A DNA stretch of 64,000 nucleotides from Lingula anatina (taxonomy: Eukaryota > Brachiopoda > Lingulata > Lingulida > Lingulidae), in the NCBI RefSeq assembly GCF_001039355.2, contig NW_019775613.1, positions 588,613 to 652,612 on the forward strand, read 5' to 3'. The notes below the pieces were generated by a model, which searched no databases, was not told the DNA's origin, and saw only the letters and a program-made list of their open reading frames with translations. Positions 47,701-57,989 of the stretch are shown here, piece by piece. Within the stretch, counting starts at the first letter, position 1. Each line of letters opens with the position of its first letter. The position numbers were made by a program, and so were the translations under genes.

Positions 47701-50700
47701 CAGTGACATCTTCTCTAGGGGCAGGGGGAGGTTGAGGGATTGGCTGAAATGAGACAAGATGTAATTATGTAGTATTGGTAAAACTGTTTAAATTTTGTCA
47801 AGAGTAAATTGCTTTGTTAAGTGTGCTCTTGTTAAAAGATATCTTTGTATTTATCGCTTTTCCCATCATTTTCCATGGAAACAAGAACTTATTAGATCTT
47901 ATACAGATAGAAAGACAAAAATATCAATTCGACATTTATCTTTGGACTCATACCTTTAAAACAGAAAGAGAAGCTCCTGGATATTATCATATAATTAATA
48001 TTTAATTAACAGTGACTGTTATCATTCACCAATGATTTCACCAGCAAAATTCTTGCTATTTTTAATTACCTTGGTTTCTGTACTGGCAGGTGGTGTATTA
48101 TTTGGCACTTCAGTGGCTGGTAAGGCAGCTGGAGCAATATTCTCATTTTGTATTTTTTCTTTGCTGGGTGCTGTTGCCTTCAGTGGCTTTCCCTGGGTTA
48201 TCTGACAAGGTTATATTTTCAGTAAAATTATCAAGAGATATCTTCACTTTATTATATGCAATAAGACAATTCAATGTACAGGTATGACTATGATTGAATT
48301 TAACATATCAACTGAAAAGTGTACATAATATTTATTTAAAAACTTGCTAGACTACACCTCTTGTATAAGCACTTAAACAAGTTATATATTAAGATAGGTT
48401 TATATGGTACTTCTGTCAAACAGGTACTTGAGAGCTATTGCACTCTTTCAATATTTACCTTTTCTCTATTCAGCTGTGGAGGGGACTGTAGCCTAGGTGA
48501 TTCAAACTGGAAAGACATACTTTGAATGAGAAAATAATCTACTGCTTCAACCTAAACCCTGCCACTTCCATTCCACTGTTGCTATCATAAATTAAAATGA
48601 AAAATGTTTGGTCTTTCTTTGTTTAATTTTCATCCTGTGAATACCTATAATTTTTGGAATTTTCATTCCTTCTTTTTTTGCCTGGCTGTACACGTATTCG
48701 TCATTTTAAGCGTATGTCAACATAAAGCACACCTATTTAGTCTTCTTACTTTCTAAAGGCAATAACTGCATCCAGTTCATATGTCATTTAAACAGATTAA
48801 AATAAATGCATTAACTCAGCAGAAAATTATCATAAAATGCATATTTGAACAAATAAACATTTTAACAATGCCATAAGTTTTTCAAATTGGACCTTGTAAT
48901 TATGTTGTCAACTTGGCATTTGCTTCACATTCAAAATACATTATGTACAGAGTCTTTTCTTTACAGCTGCATAGCTTGCACAATCAGCCACTTTAAAGCA
49001 AATTTTTGAATAAAGTTAGCTTGGTAAAAAAAAAAAAGAGTATTCACATTTTGCAGTTCTGCACTTACCTGTTCCACTTCCATGAGCTGTACAGCCTTGT
49101 TCCTCCGACTTCTAGCACTGCCAGTACTTCCACTGTATGGTCTCATTGATCCTGTCCTTGGGTCTATACGCAAGATACCTTGGGTGGCCAGCTGCTTTTT
49201 AGCTCGTCCAAAAATCTATAACAAATGTAATCAAAAGTGATATTCTATCTGCAATGTAGTGATTTGCACCAATGACAGAGGCTATAAACTGAAAAAATTC
49301 TCATTACACTATCTTAATAATAAGAAGGTTCTTTTGAAAAGAAAGACAACTATCTATTTTAAATATATCATATAATTTTTCAAATGGGGGAAATTCTAAG
49401 GATTGTGCCTTAATTGAGATCACAGCTGAGATAACTCCTGAATGTCTGTAAAAGCAATCATATACATTTACCATGCCATGTTTTAATTGTGGCAGATAAT
49501 AAAAAACAAAAAGGCTGATATCTGGCTTACTTTCAGCCTTCCCAGACAAGTTGTATTTGATTTAAACAATTTCATGCCTGTTTGAAATGTAAGTGTTAGT
49601 ACAAATGTTTCTACTTACAGGGGCGGAATGTAAAGTCTGTTTATTAGCCATGAACCAGCTGTGAACTTTTTGAAGGTCCTGTTTTTGCTGCTGGTGACTC
49701 TCAATCCTAGGATAATAAAAATTAAAACAGTTAGATAAATAACAATCCAAGATGAAGAAAAAAATCAATCAACAAATAAATAAGTTATTACAAAGCCATT
49801 CACTTACCCAAACTGGCTACATAAAAAAAGAAACACATGGTATGGATTCTTTATCCAAACTGTACAATTCTGTACATATTAATTTTACCACCCAGCTATT
49901 GTGCTGTATTTTTACCCATACTGGACAGCTCTTCTATATTACACATCATTACTATGGGCTCTTATGCATGTGACTGTAAAAGATCTGTTGAAATCAAATT
50001 CAGTCACTGGCAAACATCTCTAGAATTCAGACAGTTTGTTCTATGCATTACTTCAGGTGTAATCGTCATGATATCGATTGTAACACAAGTCACACAGGAA
50101 GGAAATTCCCTTTTAGAAAGTGTTTTAAGTAAATCATGTGTGAACTCGATAGTTGCATTAATGGATTTTGCACAATAAAGCATGGGACAAACACCATGAG
50201 ATGGAAATTCAAAGTAGGTCCTCAAACAAGATCCCACAGTACAGGAGTACCTAGAGGAAATGTCGAGCTGCTGAACCAGTTCACTGACTTTGTATTTTGA
50301 GTGCAATAATTTTTGCAGTTGATCAATACCTTTTGACGCAGGAAAGAAAAGTTTTAAGCTCTCATAACTTGACATGTCTACTTCTGGGTTTGACTTAGGA
50401 ATAACACAACATTAAACTTTATAATCCTTCATCAATTGTTATTGATGAATTTATCCAAAAGCAAGGCTATCAGAATCATTTTTAAATCTGCTTTTCCATA
50501 ACAAAATAAACAATAAAATAACCATTAATCAACCAGTTTTATTAATCATTTATTAATAAGTAAATTCTAGCTACTGGTTTCTCTCTCTCGTTTTTACTTC
50601 CATGCTACTTGCAGGCATTTTTACTATTAAGTACTTACATGCTAACTTCTCCCAGCATATGAACAAGAATATTGAAAAACTTTGTGTCTTGCTGATCATG

Positions 50701-53700
50701 TTCACTGAAATATAAAAAAAAAAACAATTAATCACTATCTTTACCACCAGTTCTCTTGTCCATTTATTGAAAATTAAGTTCCCAAGCAATGAAGATAAAT
50801 AAATGCTTACAAAAACCAAGTGTGCCACTGCTGTTTATGCTGATTACTCATTTATTTGCTGAAATATCTATCATCTCCAAGATTTGTTTCTTGGTAACCT
50901 TCTCTATCTACAATCAAGAAATAATCTTGCCACAGTTTATAGTGTCTTGCTTACATGAGATCCTTGGCTTTGCCAGTAAGGTGTGCCAGTCTGATGTCCC
51001 TGTGGTGATGTTCTATCATGCTGAACATATCCTTGAACTCGCGCACCTGCATCAACTGGAAGGAAAATAAAATACAATATTTAAAATTTTAATATAAATT
51101 TTAGATTTGTTCAATAATCAAAACAAACACAATTTGTGTAGTGATAAAAATTCTTTCTTTTTTCAGTGACATTTCCTACCAAAAATATTGCCATTTCTAT
51201 CTGGATGCTAAATAAGGGTTGGATCTAATATTGTCCTCAAAANNNNNNNNNNNNNNNNNNNNNNNNNNNNNNNNNNNNNNNNNNNNNNNNNNNNNNNNNN
51301 NNNNNNNNNNNNNNNNNNNNNNNNNNNNNNNNNNNNNNNNNNNNNNNNNNNNNNNNNNNNNNNNNNNNNNNNNNNNNNNNNNNNNNNNNNNNNNNNNNNN
51401 NNNNNNNNNNNNNNNNNNNNNNNNNNNNNNNNNNNNNNNNNNNNNNNNNNNNNNNNNNNNNNNNNNNNNNNNNNNNNNNNNNNNNNNNNNNNNNNNNNNN
51501 NNNNNNNNNNNNNNNNNNNNNNNNNNNNNNNNNNNNNNNNNNNNNNNNNNNNNNNNNNNNNNNNNNNNNNNNNNNNNNNNNNNNNNNNNNNNNNNNNNNN
51601 NNNNNNNNNNNNNNNNNNNNNNNNNNNNNNNNNNNNNNNNNNNNNNNNNNNNNNNNNNNNNNNNNNNNNNNNNNNNNNNNNNNNNNNNNNNNNNNNNNNN
51701 NNNNNNNNNNNNNNNNNNNNNNNNNNNNNNNNNNNNNNNNNNNNNNNNNNNNNNNNNNNNNNNNNNNNNNNNNNNNNNNNNNNNNNNNNNNNNNNNNNNN
51801 NNNNNNNNNNNNNNNNNNNNNNNNNNNNNNNNNNNNNNNNNNNNNNNNNNNNNNNNNNNNNNNNNNNNNNNNNNNNNNNNNNNNNNNNNNNNNNNNNNNN
51901 NNNNNNNNNNNNNNNNNNNNNNNNNNNNNNNNNNNNNNNNNNNNNNNNNNNNNNNNNNNNNNNNNNNNNNNNNNNNNNNNNNNNNNNNNNNNNNNNNNNN
52001 NNNNNNNNNNNNNNNNNNNNNNNNNNNNNNNNNNNNNNNNNNNNNNNNNNNNNNNNNNNNNNNNNNNNNNNNNNNNNNNNNNNNNNNNNNNNNNNNNNNN
52101 NNNNNNNNNNNNNNNNNNNNNNNNNNNNNNNNNNNNNNNNNNNNNNNNNNNNNNNNNNNNNNNNNNNNNNNNNNNNNNNNNNNNNNNNNNNNNNNNNNNN
52201 NNNNNNNNNNNNNNNNNNNNNNNNNNNNNNNNNNNNNNNNNNAACATGACAACCAGAAATAAACACAACAGCAAAAAATGGAACAAAAATACAAAAATAA
52301 CCAAAAGCAAAGTTTCAGGATTTAGTATTACAGTCTTACCACTTATTCTAAAAATATATATCAAAATGTACTGATTATGATTATGGAAACAGAAAACTAC
52401 TGCGTACTATACAGAGAAAAAAGGTCGCAATAAAAAGCCATACAGTCCTATGCAAGGAATATCACAACTTTGAATTGTAGGCAAATCATACCTAAAACAA
52501 ATATTAAGTCAACTATATGTAGTTGTCCACTAAAATCAAAGAGTTTGAGACAAGCAGAAAAACTTGTATGATTCTCCAGGCACTGGCGTATACCAAGCAT
52601 TGCAAGCACCAGTGCTGCTTAAAATTTCTCTATTGTATGCAAGCTGCCTTTATTATTTATAATGTTGACAGAGACGAAACCTAAGTAGCTTTCAAAAAAC
52701 AGTCTTTCTTACTTCTTATAGAGAAGGGCATGTACTGTGACACAATGCTAATATTTTTCTTGCAAATGTAAACATTACTTGCATAAGTACCTTTTGAATC
52801 AATAAAAGTGATTATTTAAATTCTTTTATCCTGGAAGCATCAAATTTGCCATGACTGATGTAATCATCCATTAAATTAATATTCATTACTTGTAATATAT
52901 CATACTGCCCAGGGTCTCTACCACATTTTGTAACACTATAATCCAGTGTGCCCTACGTGAAAATGATATGGAATGTTTTTATTCTTGATTCTACCTCTGA
53001 ATTTTCATTTTTTTGAAATTTCAAAAATTAATAAATAGATATTTTATGTTTTGCATATTGATTTCTGTCACTTTCAGAGGAATAAGTTTAAAAATAAAAT
53101 TGCCACAGTAAGTAGCAGCACCATGTCAATTTAATCTATTTCTAATGAAGACAAGTGTTTGTTTCTTTGTTCAAGCTTGAGTTGAAGGTCATCAAATGAT
53201 ACTTTAAATTGTTCTAAAAATGTTTTCAGAGCCCAAAAAAAAAAAAAAAAAAAAAAGGCTTCTGTTTTTTGAGGATTTTTGTTATATGAATTTCATCTAA
53301 GATAAAGATTCAAATTAGCTAAATGTTTGAATCATTTTATTTTTAATATTTAAATCTTTCTATGACAACAATTAAACATTTTGATATTTTTGAATAATGT
53401 TACCAGTACATGTACAATAACCAATTCTCACTTTCATTTGTTTGAATACATGCGTTTTCAATAAACAACTTTAACAAAATTAAGAAACTTTCCTCTGTAC
53501 ATGTACAAGTAAAAATCCCCATGTGATAGCAGATACATAAATCCAGTCACCAGAAACAACATAAAAACAAGTAGGCTAATGTTTAAAAAAAATTTTAAAA
53601 TATACAAGGTAGCAATTTACACAGATTTTGAAAATACCAGTAAACCAGGTAAGTATCAGACTTGAAGGAGTCATGCGAAGCCCACTCAATCTTAAACTAC

Positions 53701-53912
53701 AAAGAGATTGAACTACAAGTTCACCTCAGTGAGTCTCTAATCCCTAGACTTCTGAAATCCTTGACTTTTAAGGTCCATCTCACCCGTCTAAATTCCATCA
53801 AAAAGAACATCATTACAATAATAAGGTGAAAACCTACCCGTGATCTTCTGAGAGACTTTATTCCCTTCTCCAAGAAGGCCACATTTTCTCGGTGGTTAGC
53901 GATAGTCGTCAT
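29414..53912 (-). CDS. Large IQ-motif protein of unknown family, 35 exons
   Basis: The exons, 5' to 3', are 53838-53912, 50955-51055, 50639-50704, 49619-49706, 49069-49215, 48459-48506, 48070-48201, 47545-47743, 46284-46406, 45752-45880, 45117-45333, 43842-43989, 43419-43528, 43118-43267, 42634-42778, 42266-42381, 40649-40691, 40125-40254, 39936-39966, 39323-39518, 37073-37312, 36207-36732, 35941-35964, 35160-35372, 34513-34680, 33867-34144, 33626-33687, 33214-33315, 32912-33058, 32477-32545, 32140-32260, 30881-31025, 30487-30621, 29943-30098, 29414-29607. The sum is 4974 bases, or 1657 residues, with every phase matching. Residues 1-110 look helical (VREFKDMFSMIEHHHRDIRL). The middle is Pro/Ser/Asp-rich and probably disordered. 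Three IQ calmodulin-binding motifs lie at about 1299-1318, 1333-1352 and 1424-1443, followed by a compact C-terminus. A centrosomal or ciliary scaffold is a guess from composition only; I recognise no ortholog. Confidence 0.8.
31562..31730. mobile_element. MITE, CAGGGGCGG family, copy B
   Basis: This 169-base relative of 9063-9218 starts CAGGGGCGGATTTAGGGC and ends TGGATCCGCCCCTG, flanked by a 5-base duplication GTTAC (31557-31561 and 31731-31735). It lies in the intron between exons 32140-32260 and 30881-31025 of the large IQ gene. Confidence 0.88.
32140..33687 (-). other. IQ-motif exons of the large minus-strand gene
   Basis: IQ1 spans the junction of exons 33626-33687 and 33214-33315 (VDIQRIFRGYVVRKSYKYL). 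IQ2 spans the junction to 32912-33058 (IEIQRAYRGHISRKKAIY). IQ3 lies inside 32140-32260 (ITLQKMFRGWNVRRQMDAL). All fit IQ-x3-RG-x3-R with Gln-Arg or Gln-Lys at the core, the consensus for calmodulin or calmodulin-like light-chain binding. The introns dividing IQ1 and IQ2 sit at the same point within the motif (after the first base pair of the Arg codon), suggesting that one arose by exon duplication. Confidence 0.8.
32824..32903. repeat. (TTATG)n / (TTATA)n pentanucleotide repeat
   Basis: A run of TTATA units passes into about 13 TTATG units. It ends only a few bases from the donor (minus strand gt at 32910-32911) of IQ exon 32912-33058. Confidence 0.95.
36815..36838. repeat. (TA)n microsatellite
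   Basis: A short pure TA run in the intron between exons 37073-37312 and 36207-36732. Confidence 0.9.
37426..38544. repeat. Duplicated 1.1-kb block, copy A (left of N gap)
   Basis: This matches 39156-40274 at a constant offset of 1730 bases, with only four substitutions seen (37659, 37968, 38191, 38479) and no indel. It carries second copies of three exons: 38395-38524, 38206-38236 and 37593-37788. The block runs exactly into the N run, as expected when two allelic contigs are placed on both sides of a gap. Confidence 0.95.
38545..39155. other. Assembly gap of 611 N
   Basis: A run of unknown bases. The identical sequence on both sides suggests that the true gap may be absent or negative. 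Confidence 1.
39156..40274. repeat. Duplicated 1.1-kb block, copy B (right of N gap)
   Basis: Partner of 37426-38544. I used its exons (40125-40254, 39936-39966, 39323-39518) in the gene model. Two of the four differences are amino-acid changing: Ile to Met in SNIGDGD/SNMGDGD, and Thr to Ala in GSSTPS/GSSAPS. Confidence 0.95.
41669..41702. repeat. (CT)n-(GT)n compound microsatellite
   Basis: A CT run passes into GT in an intron of the large IQ gene. Confidence 0.95.
44110..44797 (+). mobile_element. PIF/Harbinger-type element with 31-bp perfect TIRs
   Basis: Terminal inverted repeats at 44110-44140 and 44767-44797 (starting GGGCCGGTTTCACAAAGCAG) are perfect over 31 bases. The element is flanked by CAG on both sides (44107-44109, 44798-44800), a 3-base duplication as Harbinger elements make. 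A diverged subterminal inverted pair (TTTCACGAAGCAG near 44190 and its complement near 44695) lies inside. At 688 bases it is too short to be autonomous. Confidence 0.85.
44352..44576 (+). pseudogene. HARBI1-like transposase, N-terminal remnant
   Basis: From the ATG at 44352 the frame reads MAATFLANRTARRQRRLRRF followed by ...YTHDDAIYERLRL. This is the basic N-terminus and D-D-x-I-x-x-R-x-R-x pattern found at the start of HARBI1-like nucleases. The rest of the protein, including the catalytic acidic residues, is missing and the frame ends after about 75 codons. It is a dead fragment carried inside the Harbinger-type element. Confidence 0.6.
51243..52242. other. Assembly gap of 1000 N
   Basis: A round-number gap inside intron 1 of the large IQ gene. 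Exon 1 (phase 0 end) and the exon at 50955-51055 (phase 0 start) join in frame without it, though an extra exon could be hidden. Confidence 1.
52243..53837. other. Intron 1 sequence of the large IQ gene, no exon seen
   Basis: AT-rich intronic sequence with a 22-A homopolymer near 53236. No segment with splice sites and an open frame stands out on the minus strand. Confidence 0.55.
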
Positions 53913-54161
53913 TCTTTTCACTTGAAGTTGATCAAATAATATTTAACTCAGCTGTTTTAACTTTTCCCCTTTTTCCGGTTGAAAACTTTTGTTGATATTA
54001 AACACTACTTCTTTCACAACTGGCACCATTTTGACGAACATATATTCCTAAAAATCCATATTGAAAAGTGTTCCTACATATTCTCCTTTAGGTTAATTCG
54101 TCGATAAACTTAAGGAAAACGACAGCGACTGTTGAAACGGCGACCCCTCATGTTTACAGTA

Positions 54162-54174
54162 GTCCGCCATATTT
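54162..54174 (-). promoter_or_regulatory. YY1-like core promoter motif of the IQ gene
   Basis: AAATATGGCGGAC on the minus strand, 250 bases upstream of the ATG at 53912, matches the AAnATGGCGG core common just downstream of transcription starts in animal housekeeping genes. Confidence 0.45.
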
Positions 54175-54366
54175 GCCCTAGATATGCAAATAGGATGTAG
54201 TCATTGACGACCAACAAGTGCGTGATCACGTGACCGTAATTGGCTAAACGTGAACTACTACTACATGTCGTTAAAGCAAGGAGTTATAACTCCTTGGTTA
54301 AAGTTATTTCTATTTAACGCATAAAATTATTTGTTCAAGAGTGAAATGTAAAAACTGACAAATGAG

Positions 54367-54703
54367 CAGTTTTTAATTAAGTCTATTTTATTGGTGATAA
54401 GATGAATAGAAGAGATCTGAAGAGTGGATTTTACTTGAAAAAAATGCACCACTAAAAATGGCTTTACTTCTTTTCCATTTGTTTTTTTACATATATATCT
54501 TTGTGTTCTGTTATATACTGTAAGGCATTATAAAAAGACCTATGCTACAAATATGAATGCATCACTGAAAAGCAAATATAAAGTTGCTGGGTTATCTAAA
54601 TTTAAAACTCACTTTCAAATTAAACCAATTTTAAATTATTAATAAATAAAATTTATTTAAAATAATGAAGAAATAACAGAAAATGAAAACAATAAACTCA
54701 CTG
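54367..54703. repeat. 337-base block repeated at the window end, copy 1
   Basis: Matches 63664-64000 at a constant offset of 9297 without any indel. Here it lies in the 3' flank of SLX4, continuous with surrounding intergenic sequence. Confidence 0.95.
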
Positions 54704-55509
54704 TAATTTGCATTATAACACCTTTATCCTTTTATTCATGCAGTGATAAAATAAATAATTTATCCATCAAAATTCAGCTACAGAAACCTGAACTATTTGT
54801 TGAATCAATCTAACAATCAACACATTAAAAATTCTGAATTGCATACACAATCAATCATTGGTCAATTGAGTATTTCAACAATAAATGTTGCTGAAAAGTT
54901 GTGTCCAATCTACAGGTTAAGATGGAGAAAAGTGTATTTAAAGTTAAACCTATGTATTCTCAATAAATTAATGAAATTCATGTGTACTCAAAATAGTACC
55001 ATGGGCTATGAATAGTGCAAGAATGACCTTCAAATGGTGCAACAAACGGTGTCCTTTTGAGAAAAACGCCAATTGGAATTAACAAATAATCATACAAACA
55101 CTCATGACCCTAACAAGTATTGACTTTCATAACCAGATGATGGAATTAACCACTATAGAATCTGGTTACGTCCTGAATTTTCTTTCTTTTACTATCCCAC
55201 TCCCTGACTCTACTATAAATACTATACAACTCCAGTCATTCATCTCATGCAGTGTTGCCGCCTTTCTGGTTGCAGAGTCCTATTTTATCCTCAATTACAA
55301 AAGTGTTCTTCTGAAATCCATGTCAATGCAATATCAAAGTAACATCATTGATGTCAGGTTGTCCAGGTGTCTGGCCAAGCAATACACACACGACTCCTGA
55401 TATCCGACACAAATTATCATTGCGCTGTTACATCTTGTTAAGTTTTTTCATTGTTTTTTTTTCGCCACTGCTTTGCTTAATTCTCTCCTTCATATTACTG
55501 GGACCTGCA

Positions 55510-57989
55510 TTATTCATTATTTTGTGTTGATTTGACACTTTTGTCTTTTTTCTTTGTCTGCTTTTTTCTTCTGTCACCTTTTTGAAGCTTTCTCATGGTA
55601 AATGTGATGCACTGTGAGTAAAGAAAAATTTAATTCTGAACAAACATACAATAAAAAAGAAACACTAAAAGTAATGCCTTATAATATTCTAAATTCATCT
55701 GAAATGTGGCATCGATATCTATATGCAACCTTACATGAACCAAGAATCTAAATTGAAGGTATTTCAATTATCTTCATGGAAAATGTTACTGAACAAAAAT
55801 AACATAAAAATATCTGACAAAAATTTCATAAACTTCCCTTTAATACTCAAGAATCTTATCAAACAACACAATGAGCCTAAAAATAAAATCAATAGACTTT
55901 TGAATAATTTACCTTTTCATCCAGAAATTCCATCAGTTTTTGCTGTCCACATCTGATACCTGCTGCATTGATGGCATCCTGTAAATCTCCCAGCTCAAGA
56001 GGCTAAAATAAAATATGGAAGACATTTTTTCTTAAATATCTTAAATTTGCTTTAGCATTTTTGTATTTATATATTTAGCAGCATTTTGAATCTCACATGA
56101 AATTTAATTTTCCTTACAAAGTGAGAATCCTAAAGACATTTTTATAAATAAAACACATTTTCTTATACCTAGTTTTATTGTGAAAACAGTCACTTACCTC
56201 ATAGTGTAAAATCTTCGAGTGAAGTTGCTTATCAGACAGGATAAAACTCATTAGTTTGGAGTGAAGGTCTGCAGATGAAACCTGTATTCAAATAACCAAA
56301 AGCAGACATTACCTGTTGGGCTGAAAGCTCTTATAATATGGGTCAAATCTTCGTCATCCAATGTACATATCATCTGCTAGAAGATACTGGAAACACTCCA
56401 GACATGGATATCTTTCCTTACTATAATAGAGAACTAAAAGCATTTTACGAAACAAATCTCTTGATATTCACGCTCAACCTCATTCATCAATTTACAGGCA
56501 ATATACTGGTAGGTCAACTGGTTACACAAACCTCCACTTACCTGCTGAGAAGGTGTAATATCTTCATCTTCTTCTGGCATAATAGTTTCTTCCAGCAAAG
56601 CTTCCTCCAATCTCTCTCTGAAGTAGTCATGTTTATATTAACCATCACGCATCAGTCAATTTAGATTTCCAATCATTGAAAAAGTTGACAATCCAAATTC
56701 ATGCAATATTCTTTGAAAAATAGATGGAATGTTATTGTAAAATTAGCAAAAACTCTAACTGATGTAATGATTTTATATATTCTTTATAATTCACAGTTTG
56801 AAATGTATCAAAATTTTTCATTTTCATAATATTCAGACAAATTTAATTCTGAACCATGTAACTTTTCACAACTGTTACAACATGTTAACATGTAGTAAAT
56901 AAGATGATCAAATTATTTTCAAGTCACAAAATGATCACATTTCTTTAATATCAGAGATGAGAACCAACAAAATATTCCTTACTCTTCACTTTCCTCCTGT
57001 GTGCTAATACTCTCTTCTTCCTCACTGGAGATTTCATGTGCCTTGGTCCTACTCTCAGAAACAACAGACTTTGCTCCAGTAGCACTTATCTGGGTTTGTC
57101 TTGAAAGAGTGCCATCTGGGGAGAAATTTACTTCAACTTTATTTGTGCTTTTCTTAGGTGCTGCCATCTTTCTTTTGGTCCCAGCCATCAACTGCTTGGT
57201 TTTTCCTGGACCCTTTGGTCCCCTTTTTCCCCCTTTAGGCTCTTTGGTGGCATCTATGTTTGGTAGGCCATCACTGGTATCACCGCTATCAGGTCCAACA
57301 GCCTTTGCAGGAATAACAATGTCATCTGGTTTTTCTTTGTGGAAGCTCATTTCACAGTCTGTGTCAGTTTCATCTGAATATACATGGAATACACTTTCTT
57401 AATATATTTATTAAAAAAGTATATTACAAGATCTTGTTGTTCTAGTTATTACTCATAATTCTACACAAAACTCTATCAGAGGTTTCTTGTATGTTAAATT
57501 CACAAAAGCTTCAAGTCAGACACATATCAGCATGAATTCTAATAATTCACATTACAATAATATATAGTCTGAATATCAAGACAATTTAATTCTTCTGGTA
57601 CTAACATTGGTGAGTTTCCTTGTATATATGGGTTAGAAGGGTTCTCATACGTTTCTTTGCCATGTTTGGTCGTACCCCATATTTTTGCACTGCTCTCTAA
57701 AAAGAAAAAATAGGAACAACTTTGAAACGTTAAAAAATAAAAAAAAATCATGATATAATTCAAATGTTGAAAGGTATGAAAAAAAACCCTTTAAATTCAG
57801 TCTGCAGAATTTTTCACTGAAACTGCATAGAAACCATGTTATAATCTTACTGTTTCCATACTAATTACAATAAATTTTTACTACCTTTAATTCTGGTGTG
57901 ACCATGTCATCATAATTAGGCATAGGGGTAAAAGGAGATGGGACAGTTGGTCGCTTGAGTTTCTTCTGAAACACGGGTGTGCTGGTTTC
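55510..57989 (-). other. SLX4 SAP-like and C-terminal (SLX1-binding) exons
   Basis: The SAP-like segment is split between 57885-57989 and 57606-57696. A basic/acidic linker (56983-57373, 56542-56617) separates it from the conserved C-terminal domain on three short exons (56198-56281, 55913-56002, 55510-55611). The last exon ends after a strongly basic tail with TAA at 55510-55512. Confidence 0.88.

Larger units (their letters stand above)
53913..55509. other. Promoter side of the IQ gene and 3' flank of SLX4
   Basis: CpG-containing sequence at about 54110-54250 upstream of the IQ-gene start contains GTCCGCCATATTT at 54162-54174, which reads AAATATGGCGGAC on the minus strand, a YY1-type promoter motif. 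The rest is AT-rich and includes 54367-54703, repeated at the window end. No gene was seen between here and the SLX4 stop at 55510. Confidence 0.55.
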
